A stretch of 64,000 nt of DNA from Roridomyces roridus (GCA_029378245.1 JARKIF010000052.1:186001-250000), one strand, 5' to 3'. Counted from the stretch's first letter, positions 22,681-34,877 are shown. Numbers and translations are program-made. The notes: generated by a model from the letters alone, not told the origin.

Positions 22681-23701
22681 CGGAATTTTCTGTGTACAAC
22701 GACTCTTGCCGCTCGACGACGCCGTGATGTCTCTCCTGCCGGGTCTGGAGGCGACCACTTCGATTTCAGAAAGGATTGACTAAACTCTTTCTCCCTCTCA
22801 GTCTCAGATATTGATCGACGTTGGGTTCGCTAGTACCGAGTCAAATCTGAGCATCTAGATTCAAGGGATGACTTGCAGTCAATCGGGACCTGTGGGCCGT
22901 TAGTAACGTCAATACACGGCACGTATTCTCTTGTTACTTTCAGCGGCTGCGCTCACTGTTCTCCTGTTCTCCTAGCGCGAGTCACATCAGCTGGTTCACA
23001 CACTGGGCGCCGAGGTTAAAGATCGCGGCCCGAAGACTGTTTCGATGAATTGCGGCCTTTTGTGGTACATTGAATCCTGGGAGAGATTCAGACGCTCCGT
23101 ATGTTCTACATCATCACATGCATCTTAGGCGTTAATTTTGAATCCGGGCTGAATGGTCGCCGTGAACTTCTCTAGCCCTTTGGTTCACCTCAACCCATGC
23201 TTCTCCAATGCTTCTTTATTCTTTGGGGTCTTCGCCATTGACAGCAGCCATGTTCTGACTCCTCGGCATGTGCGTTTCTGCACTCAACGTTATGTTTTTC
23301 CCGAGCCATAAACAAGTATTGGAACCGTCCCGTTCTCTTAGTAGTCGGCCATTTTTGACCAGACGGATGCGATCCAAGTAAGTCGCACGAGTTCACAAAC
23401 GTTCTGGGACGGTGCTTTGTCCCTGTGTTGCCGATTTCCTGGATATTTCGTATTCTTCCCAGCCAAATCACCCGGTGCGAACTTGCGCTCTACGTCCGCC
23501 CTCTAAAAGTGTAAGCACCTCGTGAACTATGCCCTGCTGACACTGGGCTAATTGGCACGTTGATACGTATCAATTTAGAACGAAGGACACCATTTCAAAA
23601 TCTTGCTTCCGTGCCTGCCCAAGAGTTGGAGCTCCACCCATCGGGCCATTTTCCACATTTCGCAATAATGTTCTCAACAACGCACATGTTTCCTCTGGGA
23701 G
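22681..23701. other. Intergenic, no gene seen
   Basis: No credible coding frame or repeat. The right part is the upstream region of the first HsbA gene. Confidence 0.4.
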
Positions 23702-23710
23702 TATAAATAT
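23702..23710 (+). promoter_or_regulatory. TATA box of HsbA gene 1
   Basis: TATAAATAT lies 34-42 bp before the ATG. The second HsbA gene has a TATA motif at nearly the same distance. Confidence 0.6.
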
Positions 23711-23743
23711 GCAAAGGGAGACCTCACGAAACCATCCACTACA

Positions 23744-24497
23744 ATGGTTCAGCTCTCCCGCTTCTTCTTCGCCGCCTCCCTCGTCTTGGCCAGCTTTGCG
23801 ACACCGACCAAACGTACTGTCGCTCAAGTCGAAGCTGACATTGCCAACATCACGACGCAGGTCAACTCGCTCAACACCGCCATCAACGGCTTCCCAGCCT
23901 CGGGTCTCGTCGGTGCCTTGGTGCGTCCATTTCTCTCAAGTTGTACTCCAAACTGAACTCGCCCAGGGCATCAACACTGCATCCGGGACCCTGAACTCCG
24001 CCGTCCAGCAGGGTACGACTGATGTCAAGGTGAATATTACCTCCCCAGTCTATTTGGTGAACGACGGTTGATGGTATCGCTCGAAAGGCCACCACCCCTC
24101 AGCCCGTTAGCCAGGCCGATGGAACCACCATCCTGAACGCTGTCCAGGCAGTGGAGCCCACGATTCTCACCGCGTTGACGAACATTGTTACGAAAAAGGC
24201 CGCCTTCGTCAGTTTCTGTTCTATTCTTTGGAGAGAGCTCTGACCGAATGATTCAACGCAGGCCGCGCTCCCGATTACTGGTATTCCGGCCCTCGTTCTT
24301 GCGGACCTTCAAGCCCTCAACGCCAGTACCGGCGCCTTCGCGGCATCGCTGATTACGGCTGCGCCGGTAAGTCAACTCATGTCACCCAGAATTTGAGTCG
24401 ATTTTTGGGCATGTAGGCGGGCCTCAAAGCCAATGCAACGACTATCGAGACCACCATCATCTCTGCGTTCAACGCAGCCATCGCTGCGTACGAGTAA
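23744..24497 (+). CDS. Hydrophobic surface binding protein A (HsbA) family, copy 1
   Basis: Five exons (23744-23920, 23967-24029, 24088-24207, 24262-24366, 24417-24497) give a 181-residue protein. A signal peptide (MVQLSRFFFAASLVLASFA) is followed by a KR processing-like site, then ADIANITTQVNSLNTAINGF and helical Ala/Thr-rich segments such as AVQAVEPTILTALTNI and ITGIPALVLADLQALNAS. This order, with ADI-x-NI near the start and an IPxLVLADL block, is the HsbA pattern. Members are secreted and, in Aspergillus, bind hydrophobic surfaces and help recruit cutinase-type enzymes. All introns are phase 0, as in the neighbouring copy, and all exon lengths are multiples of three. Length is normal for the family. 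Confidence 0.88.
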
Positions 24498-25421
24498 TTT
24501 GGCTGTGTGGGTCTGTATTTCTGGTTGCATACCTGGGTTTCGAGATTATGGCATACACGTTGAAATTGTAAATTTTGGTTGAACAAAATACCGCTGTTTG
24601 AAATTCCTTTGTGCCCACCATGGAAAATCGGCCTTGCCGCGAGGCCGCTTAGACCCGAGCTCCGTCTCTGTCGGTTCTATCATCTCAAGTTGCTTTCGAT
24701 TGCATATCTGAGACTCGCATTCGACATTACACCAAAAGAGGATCAAGAAGTGATTTCTACAAGTCTCGCCTATGGATAAGTACTAGCATTCGAGCGGAGC
24801 CCTACCTTGATACAAGCTCTAACAAGACTCGTATAACAAGAGAACAATCGACACAACCAATCCGGACGCTGGGGGTTCGAACCCATTTCAGCACTTATCC
24901 CGCTTCGTTCAAGGTGGCAAATGCAACTTGAGTTCTCCTTACTTTCAGCAAGTAAATCTAGACTCATCATCCGCGTTGCCGGCCGGCAAGTTGGACATGT
25001 TTGTCAAAGTTCACAGTTCAAGGAACTCCAGGGAATCAACGGTCTCTGCGAATGACAGGCCCGGCGTTTTGCCTTTACACACCAACACCGCACCCGGCGC
25101 GCTCAACACAACACATCCGGCACACGTCCGGAAAATATCCTGCCCTAGTCGTCTCACGTCGTTTGGCATCCGCTCTCTCGGATCTCCTGCCGCTTGTGAC
25201 TGGCATTGCACGTCTACCACGCCAAGGCTCGCCCTCTACATCTTTGCCCCTTGCCGGCTTCTGGTTGGATCTTCTTGCTGTTCCACTGGAATCTACAACC
25301 TCGACGCCACTCTTGGCCACATCTTCAGCGTAGCATCCGAGCGTTTAGGGGCAATACAAACTCGGGAGGACATCTATCTGATCATTCTCTGTCGTGAACT
25401 TCTCTTTGTGCCTGAGGTGAG
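24498..25421. other. Spacer between the tandem HsbA genes
   Basis: No supported gene. A GGGTTCGAACCC palindrome near 24876-24887 resembles a tRNA T-arm core, but no cloverleaf can be folded around it. Confidence 0.4.
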
Positions 25422-25428
25422 TATAAAA
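25422..25428 (+). promoter_or_regulatory. TATA box of HsbA gene 2
   Basis: TATAAAA lies 33-39 bp before the ATG of the second HsbA gene. Confidence 0.6.
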
Positions 25429-25460
25429 CGTCGGAGAAATTACCCACCACTTGTCATACA

Positions 25461-26216
25461 ATGGTCCAACTCACCCGACTCCTCTTTGTCGCCTCCCTGC
25501 TCGCCACAAACCTCGCGACTCTGACCAAACGTCAGGGCGGGGTGATCACAATTGAAAATGACATTGCCAACATCTCGATGGTGGCTAGCACTCTTGATAC
25601 TCAAGTCAACGGCTTTCCAGCCTCGGGTCTCGCCGGTGCTTTGGTGGGTCGCCGTCCAAATTCAATTCAATGCCTGTATTGATTCTCATGCCGCAGGCCA
25701 TTAACACTGACGCAGGGAATTTGGTATCGGCCTTGAACAAGGGTACAACTGATATCAAGGTTGCATCTTCTTTCTTTCCTGCCGATTATTAGTAACTTTT
25801 CACAGGCCACCCCTGGTCCTCTCAGTGAATCCGTTGGAACTACCATCGTCCAGGAAGTCGAGGCCATGGAGCCTCTGATTCTAACGGCAGCTACAACCCT
25901 TGTAAAGGAGAAACCGTCTTTCGTAATTTTTTCACTGCATTCAACGAGTCGCAGGCATAATCTGACTTGATTTCACAGGCAGCCTTGCCCATCGCCGGAA
26001 TTCCTGCTCTGATACTTGCAGATCTTCAAGCTATCAACGCTAGCAATGGCGCTTTTCTGGATGCGCTGATCGCAATTTTACCGGTGAGTGCCGTGTGTTC
26101 ATACTTACAGAATTTGAAGCTCAGAATTGTAGCCCGACCTGCAACCGGCGATAATTGCCATCGAGCGGAACAACACCCCTATTTTTAACGCGGCAATTGC
26201 TGCTTTTTCTTCTTGA
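25461..26216 (+). CDS. Hydrophobic surface binding protein A (HsbA) family, copy 2
   Basis: Five exons (25461-25643, 25697-25759, 25806-25922, 25979-26083, 26133-26216) give 183 residues. Intron positions and phases match copy 1 exactly, so this is a tandem duplicate. The signal peptide (MVQLTRLLFVASLLATNLA) is followed by a KR site and ENDIANISMVASTLDTQVNG. The IAGIPALILADLQAINAS block is conserved. Several surface residues and the C-terminus (ending FNAAIAAFSS) differ from copy 1, so the duplication is not recent. A secreted surfactant or adhesin-like role follows from family membership only. Confidence 0.87.
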
Positions 26217-26333
26217 ATAATTAGTGCTTATGTTATTCGTTTGAATGTAAGAATGTGTCTCAAACTCGCAGTTGGTCGCGATGTTATTATGGAATCCCGC
26301 AATTCTGTCAGCTGAATGCTGGTTTACAGGCAT

Positions 26334-27678
26334 TCAGCTCGACCCCTCTTTGACCGACTCCCACTCATCCAGACCCACACAGTCCCCCGGGGAAAGAAAC
26401 ACTGACCGCTCCCCGTGTACACCACTTTCCTCCACGTGCGTACGAATTCGTTTCACTTCGTCGGGCGATAGGACTAGGTGTGCGGCGGCGGAGTTGGAGA
26501 GAAGGCGTGCGGGGTTGGTCGTTCCCGGAATGGGGATGACTGCACAGCAGGAGTTGAGGTGAGTGTTATTGATCATGAAGTCAATGTTGAAAACGCACAG
26601 TAGTCCCCCTGTGCGAGTATCCAAGCCAAAGCCACCTGGCCCGACGTTACTCCGTGTTTGGCGGCGATATCTTCGAATACGGGAAGAAGGGTGATGTTGT
26701 GGGCAAAGTTCTCAGCCGAAAAGCGGGGCATGTTACGCCGGGCGTCGGCCGGGGTGAGATCAGCGGGTGAGCTATATCTAGCGTGCCGCATAAGACTCAG
26801 AAAGCTTTCAGCAGGTCCGGAAGAAACACACACCTTCCTGTGAGCATTCCCTTGCCCAGCGGCGAATATGCAACCACGGCCACACCCAGCTCCTTGGCAG
26901 CATCAAGCACCCCGTTTCGCTCGATGACAGTCTCGAAGGGGCTGTACTCCCTCTGAATCGCAACGAGCCTTTCGCTTGCAAGCCCTCCATAGTCTTTGGC
27001 GCGCCGAAGGGTGGCGGGGCTGCAGTCGCTTAGGGCCAGATATTTGATGACGCCAGACTCGAGGAACGGGAGTAAAGTGGAGAGAACCACTTCGATGGGG
27101 GTGTCGGGGTCGACTTTGTGCTGAAAGGGATTCGGTCAGCGTTAATCAGCTCCTAGTTGGAAAGAACTCACCTGGTAATACAGATCGATATAGTCCGTCT
27201 TGAGCGTCTCGAGCGACTTGGCCACGGAGCCCCTGATATGGGCGGGCTCGCTGCACAGCTTGGCCACTGGCGCAGCACCTTCCTCTCGGGAGACTGCGAG
27301 ACCGAATTTCGTGGCGAGGAAGATTTCGGAGCGACGGCCTGTTTTTACGAACCTATCCGACTCAATGAGTCAATCCAAATGAAATGGAAAGCCTGACAAC
27401 GTACCAGTCCCCGAGGATCGCCTCAGACTTGTCATAGAAGTCGGAGGTATCCCAGAAGGTCACACCAGTATCAGCAGCGGTGGTGAGCATCTGGAAGACT
27501 GTGTCGGCATCTGCGGGGCCATAGAATGAGCCGGAGATGCCTGCATTCGATATAAGCACTCGATTCTTGGATAGAAAATGCCGCGCTTACTTCCAGCGCC
27601 CAAGCCAATCGCACTTACAGCAGGACCGTGACGGCCAAGTCTGCGTGTCGGGTATGGAATCGGAGGGGGCGAGGCCAT
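26334..27678 (-). CDS. Aldo-keto reductase (AKR13-like)
   Basis: Multi-exon minus-strand gene that starts MASPPPIPYPTRRLGRHGP (ATG 27676-27678) and ends at a stop at 26334-26336. Family motifs in order: AVSAIGLGA, then GVTFWDTSDFY with the Asp and Tyr of the catalytic tetrad, LATKFGL with the Lys, and DYIDLYYQHKVDP with the His. Then YLALSDCSPATLRRA, VAYSPLGKGMLTGR, a GQVALAWILAQG block and the NADPH-binding IPIPGTTNPARL. All four catalytic residues are present. These enzymes reduce aldehydes or ketones with NADPH in the cytosol. A Met ten codons upstream (27706-27708) is possible, but the alignable protein begins at the chosen start. Confidence 0.87.
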
Positions 27679-28021
27679 TGATGTCTTTGTGGGGGTGAAC
27701 CAAATCACAAGCTCTGAGTCTTATGGAAGTGAGCCCTGGGAGAGTTACACTATACATATTACGACCCAGGAGAAACATCGTATCGGAAAGACTACCGAGG
27801 CTCAGCAATTGAATTGTGATTACACGCGGCGCGCCACGAGCTTCCAAATTCCGGCTAGTTATCCGGGTTGTAGGGAGATATCCTGAGCCCTTTTGATTCC
27901 CAGGCGCATGCCTCATCTGACGGCGTCGTTCTCAAACTCGCATCGGCAAACAGTCGGACGCGATGTTGACGCGACGCGTTGTTTGTTTATATTGTGATCT
28001 CTACTCTTGTCCTGTTCCTCC
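27679..28021. promoter_or_regulatory. Divergent intergenic region
   Basis: 343 bp separate the starts of the aldo-keto reductase (minus) and the next gene (plus), so both promoters must lie here. I see no clear TATA box. Confidence 0.4.
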
Positions 28022-28900
28022 ATGTCACGGATACAAACGCCGACGACGCCTGTCTCAGCCTACTCGCACTCCCGCTCCTACTCCCACAAACCAATCAACT
28101 CGTCCCCTCTCGCTGGCTCCAGCAGCAGCCCCGGCTCCTCCCCCATCGCTGCCGTCCAGGCCCGCCGTCGTTCTCAATACAAGGCCCCTCGCGCCAGCGC
28201 CAGCCTTTCCCTCGGCTCGTCGTCGCGTTCCTCCTCATCCACTGCTGCCACCCGACTTGACCCGCTCGACTTTTCCGCGGGCCCCGACCAGGGTGACGAC
28301 GCCCAAAAAGCCTTCCTGCGTACGCGGCTCAAACTCCGATGCATTGAACGAGCCAACAAGGCGCGCGAGAGGGCCGTGCAGAAGAAGCGGTTCATGAACA
28401 GCAGCGAGTTTGGGAGCGACGACGTTGATATGGATATGGATGGCGAGGACACCGGCGACGGTGAATTTGACGTGGTGCGTAACCGTACCCGCCTTGCCGC
28501 CGCGCTGACACCCCGTAGCTCTTCACACGTATCATGCAAAATACGACGCGGAAGCTACATCACGCATACATGTACTCGTACGACCGTGAATTCGGGTCCG
28601 ATCCTATCAACGAGGAGGCTTGGGAGGCGGAGCTCAGTGCGTGCCCTTTTGCTTCTCGTTGCTGTCTCTAAGCTCTTGATAGCCGTGGACCCTCCCGCAC
28701 CCACCGCCGAGGAGGAGCTGGAGGACGACGCTGTTCTACAGGCTCTTCTGGAAGAACAAGCGGCCGCTGACCAACAGGAGGCCGCAGCCGCGCTCGCTGA
28801 CTTTGCAGACCTGGCTCCGGAAGAGCTCTTTGGTGGTTTGAGTGACTTTGAAGACGACGTGTTGTCTGGTTCAAATGCCGAGGACGTGGATATGAGCTAG
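28022..28900 (+). CDS. Conserved fungal protein of unknown function
   Basis: Three exons (28022-28474, 28519-28636, 28683-28900) give 262 residues. The first ~75 residues are Ser/Pro-rich and probably disordered. A basic helix (LRTRLKLRCIERANKARERA) precedes an acidic stretch (SDDVDMDMDGED). The second exon encodes the most conserved-looking part, LFTRIMQNTTRKLHHAYMYS. The C-terminus is Glu/Ala-rich and acidic (DLAPEELFGGLSDFEDDVLS). The start is the first ATG in frame. No membrane segment or signal peptide. Charge pattern suggests a nuclear protein; I do not recognise its role. Confidence 0.7.
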   Translation: MSRIQTPTTPVSAYSHSRSYSHKPINSSPLAGSSSSPGSSPIAAVQARRRSQYKAPRASASLSLGSSSRSSSSTAATRLDPLDFSAGPDQGDDAQKAFLRTRLKLRCIERANKARERAVQKKRFMNSSEFGSDDVDMDMDGEDTGDGEFDVVRNRTRLAAALTPRSSSHVSCKIRRGSYITHTCTRTTVNSGPILSTRRLGRRSSVRALLLLVAVSKLLIAVDPPAPTAEEELEDDAVLQALLEEQAAADQQEAAAALADFADLAPEELFGGLSDFEDDVLSGSNAEDVDMS

Positions 28901-29092
28901 CCCGGCGTCGCGTTCCGGTAAATTGCTGCATATAAGAGGTGTATGTACCATTATTGCTGTATCTTCCTAGAAAGCATTTGCTTATATGGCGCTTTGGCTC
29001 CTCTTCGACGCCAAATACACTGTCTGAAGACCGCAGCTAAGTGCGCCCACTGCTACACTGGTTCTTGCCCGGCACAAACCATTTCTTCGCTC
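28901..29092. other. 3' flank, no feature
   Basis: Short stretch between the preceding gene and the repeat array. Confidence 0.3.
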
Positions 29093-30647
29093 CTCGTTCG
29101 AATCGAGCTGGGCTATACAGAACAATACAGCGGGCTTCTTTTTTTCGTAAGTACGAAATTACTCTCCTCTGTGTTTCAAACGGCAGTGTGTGGCGTACTC
29201 ATGGGCGGTGTACTGACTGTTCATCGGGACGGATCCGGAGTGGATTTGCTCGTTCGATTCGGGCTGATTCCGTGCTTCCGTTTGGGCGGCTTTTCTTTTC
29301 CCGAAGTTGTCTGAAATTCTGACTGCCTACCAAGTTCGACATCGGTCCTGTGCAGCCAAAAATCCTCGGCCTTCAATACAGACCTTTCTTAACTTGACTG
29401 CCATGACGATAGACGTTTGGAGGGACCAACGACTCGTTCGACTCGAGCTGATGCTGCTGAGGCATTGGGCAGCTCTTTTTTTCTTTTTCCTTTTTTTTTT
29501 GGCTAGGTACATCCATTGTCTCGAAACCACTCCCACTGCACCCAGGCTTGAATGCACAGAGGGCCCGGGCGAGCATCCACACCAGGTACTCTTCTCTGAC
29601 GCTCTTTCACTGGCCATTAGGCGCTTCGTTCGATTCGAGGTGGAGCTGTGGGCGGATCCGGAAAAACACTGGTGTATCCTTTTTTCCGTCCTATTTTCAT
29701 CCACTCTTTCCAGCCTTCCCATAAGCCAAGATACCCAATGAAGAGACATTGGACGCCCGGATCTTCAAGATGGCTGCCATAGCTGAGCCCCGGCGCGTAC
29801 CTTTGGCTCAGTTTCATCCCGTGTTTGTTGAACCATTTCTATTGCTTCGTTGTTGAAAGCACCAGCACCCACGTTGGCGCGTGGTTAACGCGTCTTCTGA
29901 CTGAATTCGCGCGGAATAGATAGCTCGTTCTATTCGAACTGATTTCATTAGCCGTTCAAGGTTGACTCGGACCTTTTCTTTTCCTCGACGGTCGAGTTCT
30001 ATCTCAATACCAAGCAGTGAACGACTGTGCACTTGCCTTCCTCAGGCCTCGGAACGGCCGGACTCCCGGAGATCCTAGGTTGTTATTGTCCCCCACTATC
30101 GACGTGCACCACTGATGCTCGTGCAGGCGAAAGAAACACCTTCGCTGGTCCGCTTTGAGAGTGGCATTATGGCTTGCTCTCAGGGTCCTTTTTGGATCTC
30201 TTTGTGCGGTGAAGGGTACGTTTCTCGACTGGCCGTCACGACACATAGATCGTGTCGAGTGTTCAATGACTCGTTCGATCCGAGCTGAAGCGCGTTGAAC
30301 GGCTCTGTTCTTTTTCTCGGGTTTGATCGGGAGTGCTGATCGTTTTCTCAGCTACATTCCATCCTCAACTGAACCCAGGTTTGAATATACAGAGCAGAGC
30401 ATCCACACCAGCCTCGAGGTAGTTCTCTGGCTCTCCTTCACTAGCCATCAGGCGCTTTCGTTCGAATCGAAGTCGAACGGTGGGTAGTTGAATAGTTTGA
30501 TTCGTCATTTTTTCGTCCTACTTTCAGCCACTCTTTGCAGTCTTTTAAAGGGTCCAGATAGCCGGTGAAAAGATGTTGGAGCCACCAGCTACTGTTCTCT
30601 AACAGTCGTCCGTCCGGCAGCCGTCAGGTGCTTCGTTCGATTCGAAG
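29093..30647 (+). repeat. Second array of T-arm-like repeat units (eight hairpins)
   Basis: Hairpins start near 29093, 29249, 29433, 29624, 29924, 30269, 30457 and 30631. Stem sequences differ but stay paired: CTCG/CGAG, CTCG/CGGG, CTTCG/CGAAG, TTCG/CGAA. The loop keeps the T-loop pattern TTCGANT, apart from a TTCTATT at 29924. Two stretches of about 100 bp before 29624 and 30457 (ending CATCCACACCAG and ACTRGCCATYAGGCGC) are clearly related and 833 bp apart, so larger units are duplicated. T-runs of 7-11 occur after several hairpins. Confidence 0.6.
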
Positions 30648-30943
30648 TAGAACTCCAGCCTGAATATTCCGAGATTTGTAGCCTGTACCTTTTTTCTTTT
30701 TCTGTGTAATCCGCGCTTTCAGCCCAACATCCTCAGATGGCCGATGGGGCTGCGGGGCTGGTTATTCCCCTGTTTGTTCAAATTGAATACCGCAGTGCTC
30801 ATTTTTAGGCGCGAATTAATCTCAACCTTAATCTCAACCCATCGACAGATATGAAACATGAATTAATCTCTACTCACGGCTGCACACAGGTAGTTTTAAA
30901 GGAGCAGAGAGGTGCGAATATACCCATACCCGACTTCACCCCA

Positions 30944-31093
30944 ATGCAGCCCCGCCTTTCCTTCATCGGCCTCGCTCTCGTGCTCTTCGCCAGCATTGGT
31001 GCTAAAGCCCAACCGGCCAGATTCGATGGCACTCTTCCCAACATCGCGGCTGTCGAAAACTTCAAAGGGGTCGACAGCCCGCCGGATCAGTGA
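30944..31093 (+). CDS. Possible small secreted protein
   Basis: A 49-residue frame opens with a good signal peptide (MQPRLSFIGLALVLFASIGA, then KAQ) and continues with PARFDGTLPNIAAVENFKGV to a TGA at 31091-31093. It could be a first exon rather than a whole gene. It lies in repeat-rich DNA and I recognise no family. Confidence 0.3.
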   Translation: MQPRLSFIGLALVLFASIGAKAQPARFDGTLPNIAAVENFKGVDSPPDQ

Positions 31094-31838
31094 ATCCTAT
31101 GGGGTGGTGTATGGTGAGATTCTATCCAGTTCGGACGCCACTATACTTAACGGCGCTGGCAGTCTCGCCAAATTCGAATGCCAGTGTTCTCTCTGGATTG
31201 TATGTTGTACTGTGTACACTACGATATTGAACGAATCTTGAAAGCTGGAACTTTGCGAAAGGAGGTGCGGACAGGCTGTCCGTTGTTGGCATTCCAATCG
31301 CATCCATGGTAATGCCACAGACACAGCTGGTGTGCCCCTCGCACGCGCACATAACGACAGGACATACAAGCTTGACATCACTGGTCGCATTCCCCGGATG
31401 TTGGAATGCATTTCCGTCGCGTCCCTCTCCTCCATCACATGCTCACCAGTCATAACACGGTAGTGTAAGTTTGGTCGTGAATTTTGAACACGCCGTACTA
31501 GGCTCGACGCAGTCTTTAATCTTCCAGCGCACAAAAAGTACACTTGGCTTGCGTCACTTGGATCAGAGCCACCCGGAATCGAACGTACAAGTATGCCAAT
31601 TACCCCCAGTATAGGTTCGTGAAAGCGACGATGCCAGGTGAAGCGTGCTCTTTTTGGTGGCGTGTATGGGTTTGACTTCAGGAGTAAATTGATTCGCTTC
31701 ATCTCACCCCGTGGAATTGAAAATGAGAACTGGATGAAGTGAACGATCGATGACAACAGCTGAATCTCAAAAGTGTTGGAAGGCTGCGAGATGCAAGGAT
31801 TTTGAACTAAAAGAGATATAGCGGCTCCCGCCAAGGAC
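31094..31838. other. Intergenic, no gene seen
   Basis: A long minus-strand open frame covers most of this stretch but shows no domain, and its composition is not protein-like. I see nothing else. Confidence 0.4.
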
Positions 31839-32051
31839 CTGATACCGAATTGAACGGTAATCCACAGGAACCCACAAGAATTCCGGACACGAGGTGTTGC
31901 GGACGGTGCGCTTCAAGGTGTCCGTTCTTCGGAAATTAGACAAGGTTCAGTAGATTCTTACTACCGCAACTTGAATGTGTCGCAGAAGAATAGGATTGAG
32001 CTCTCAAGGTCCAAGAAAATTCGAATATCCCTTTTTACACCCCTCCCGCCT

Positions 32052-34449
32052 TCAGCGCCTCAATCGTGGAACCCACGCTTTGCCCTCGGAATTCGTCAGT
32101 TTGATATTCTTCTGCAACAAAGCCTCGGCAACTGGGACAAGTTTGCTCTTGGAAATCTCTCGTCTGGGCGTATTCTAAGTCAGTACGCATATAAAAGTGA
32201 CGGTGAAAATGAAACGCACTCGGATACAGGCCACTCGAGTCCCTTGCCAGAAACTTGAATCTCACGAAGAGCCGGGAACGTAGCGGAGTCAAAGCCAGGC
32301 GCATTGGTTTTGCTTCTAAGTTTGCGATCGTTAAGTATGGAGGTTTCGCTGTTGTGGATCAATTGAGCGACTGGCGAAAGTTCATTGTGAACTTGGACAG
32401 ACGTACTTGGGAACGGCTTTGGCAATTATTTTGGTCAACGACTGGTAGGGAGTGCTCGAGAAGAGTTGGTTCAAATCCCATTTCTGCTTACTATTAGTGG
32501 AGCCCATGAAAGAACCCTACAAATGTGACGGACATAGTCAAGAATATCCAGTTCGGCGAGATTGGGACAGGCACTGAGGTCAAAGCGGTCTGGCTTGCAG
32601 ATTGTCAGATACAAGGTGAGACGCCGCAATTTTGATCCATGTTTTGCCATGAAATTGATGAGCAAGGTCGAGTCTTGAATATCGAACGGCAATTCAACGG
32701 TGTGAAGGGATCCCAAACTGATAACGAGGAAGGGTCAGAGGAAAAAATACGTGAAAATATTGAGGCAGTCACACACTTGGTACTGGCGAAGAACTTGAGG
32801 AGAGGACTATGAATGTGGAGAGTGTGAACCTTGTTCAGCACGTCTGAGCGCGTAGACGCGTTCTCCCCATGTCCACTGTAATTGATATCACGATGCGCAT
32901 AAATGTCCAAATCCAGAACACGGAGCGCAGTGAAAGGCTCCAGCAGAGCCGTCGGAAATGAAGATGACGGATACCGCACTCTAATCGACAATTCTCGCAA
33001 GGAACGGCCAGCGGTCTCTCCCAATACGGAGAAAAACTGCATGGGGACGCTCAAATATCGATATTTGGTGTGCGGAGCAAGGATTTCGAGGCGATTTGCG
33101 TGGCGGCAGATGCTGAGCGTCGCTTGGTATTCAATGCGATCGTAGCTGGAGTCAATATACTCCAGATGGGTGTACACTCGAAGGATGAAGGAGGCGAGGT
33201 CGGGGCGTTCTTCCAAACGGGCTCGGATTGCGGGTGCATTGTAATATGTTAGCTGCACAGATTCCCATAAATAAGGGAGCCCGATGCGCTTTTAAAGATC
33301 AGTGGCCGCTCTACAAGGAGCAACTTGACCTCACGTTGAAATATCTCGACGCGCTTAGTATCGGAAGGCGGGAAGGATGCGTGTCGGTGGGACGGCGGGA
33401 AAACTCGGGCGATCGGAGCTCTTCGACGTACATGGCGAAGAAGAGTACGCGCTTCCAAACCACGTCCCGCGTCTCCTGGGACGCAGATTCCATGGGGACA
33501 AAACGGGGGTTCAGTGACGGGGAAATATCAGGCTCGACAGGAGCATTTCTAATCGAGAAGATAAGCTGGGAAGATGAATGGGTAGCGAGAACAATTACTT
33601 TTGTCCGCTTCGAGTGTACTTGGCCACCTTTTTCAACTGCGGATCGTTGTTGATCGCTGCGAGAGTGCGACCAGCCCATCTGGGATCTACAGGTCGTTGA
33701 AATTCCAGAACTTTGAGCGAAGGAATGGTGCAGAGTTTAGAAATAAGTGGCGAAATGGAGTTTTGTGAGCTGCTAAGGAGCACTGTATGAACTTGAGAGT
33801 CAGCGAGCGCTAGACTTAGTTCGCTCGCATTCTGCTGGGAAGTGGTGTGGAATCCCACGTTTGCTCCGTACGGGTAACCAAATACCCTCTGAGCGCCATT
33901 GAATATCATTTCGCAAAGAGACCGTGAAAAGAATACCAAATTCTTCCAAGAACGAATGCATGACAAGAAAGTCTTCCGCACTGCCTCCTCTTGTTTATTT
34001 TTCGGTGGAGTACGATTGCAAGGGTCAAACAGGATCACGAGATGTGGATCGATAAGAGGGAGACCTTTGCACAATCCGGTCGTGCTATCAGGGCTCCAAA
34101 TGGGCAGCGTGAGGAACAGGTCTGTGATGTTAGGCGCAGACTTTAGGATGATGTGCATCGCCGCGCCGTACCCTCCCTCGAGCCTCAGCTTCTTAATGAA
34201 TCGGCCGAGTTCGGGATTGGATTTCAAAGCTGCTTCGAGAGCAGTGGCCTGGGATTTGGATCGGAGGACGACGACGTTGTAGAGAAGAGGGGTGGCGACA
34301 CGAAGCCAGTCTTTGCAGACGAGCAGATAGGCCGAGGTGGATGGAGTGTAGCTGGAGAACGGAGAGGTCCAAGACGTATCACAAAAGCGCTCGTCGGGAA
34401 CCTTGAGCGCTGGAGAAAGGACCTCGGAGATGATCTCGTCGGGAAGCAT
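32052..34449 (-). CDS. F-box protein A (agaricomycete F-box/LRR-like family)
   Basis: The start at 34449 gives MLPDEIISEVLSPALKVPDE, a canonical F-box-like helix of mushroom F-box proteins; an in-frame Met at 34527 would only add an unrelated leader. The body continues YLLVCKDWLRVATPLLY, LRLEGGYGAAMHIIL, PNITDLFLTLPIW and a series of leucine-rich segments over about seven exons, to KLTNSEGKAWVPRLRR and a TGA at 32052-32054. Such proteins bind Skp1 through the F-box and present targets to an SCF ubiquitin ligase; the target is unknown. Two paralogues lie in this window. A 48-nt stretch (33889-33936 on the plus strand) has GT...CAG ends and may be spliced or retained. Confidence 0.8.
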
Positions 34450-34877
34450 GATGGAAGTTGGGAACAAGTGGCACCAAATAAATAAACACAAGCTTGATCT
34501 CAGACCTCCAATTTGCCTCAAATTCACGTCTGCGATACGCCAAATGCCAGCTTGTCAGAAGAGAAGAACTTGAGAAGAACATGCTTCTTCTGTTCCCGTG
34601 CTCAAGAAGCTTCAAGTCGAGGCACTCTTTAACTCAACTTTGACTACTTATCGGAAATTGAAATCTGGTGGGCTCCACCTAATTTTCAGTTTTTAAAGCA
34701 TTTCCTCAAAGGTCAATTCAACCGCATCGCGTCGTTGTCGCGTCGCGTTCTTTGTCACTATTGACGGTGTTCAATCGCATCACCGATCACCACTTGTCGT
34801 CACCGGGCATGTCCGGCCTGACCTCGGGCTGACCTATACCCAGACCGACCCTCTTCCAACTCACTCGTAGCACCCAG
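34450..34877. promoter_or_regulatory. Divergent promoter region between F-box A and dehydrogenase copy 1
   Basis: The two genes start in opposite directions 428 bp apart. From 34589 rightwards this region is repeated in the right arm; leftwards it is not. Confidence 0.45.

Noticed and set aside
24860..24905. tRNA gene at the GGGTTCGAACCC palindrome
   Set aside because: Only the T-arm core is present. Neither strand gives a cloverleaf or a matching acceptor stem.
31097..31834. Minus-strand 245-residue open frame as a gene
   Set aside because: No domain, no intron-like organisation and no protein-like composition; likely chance.
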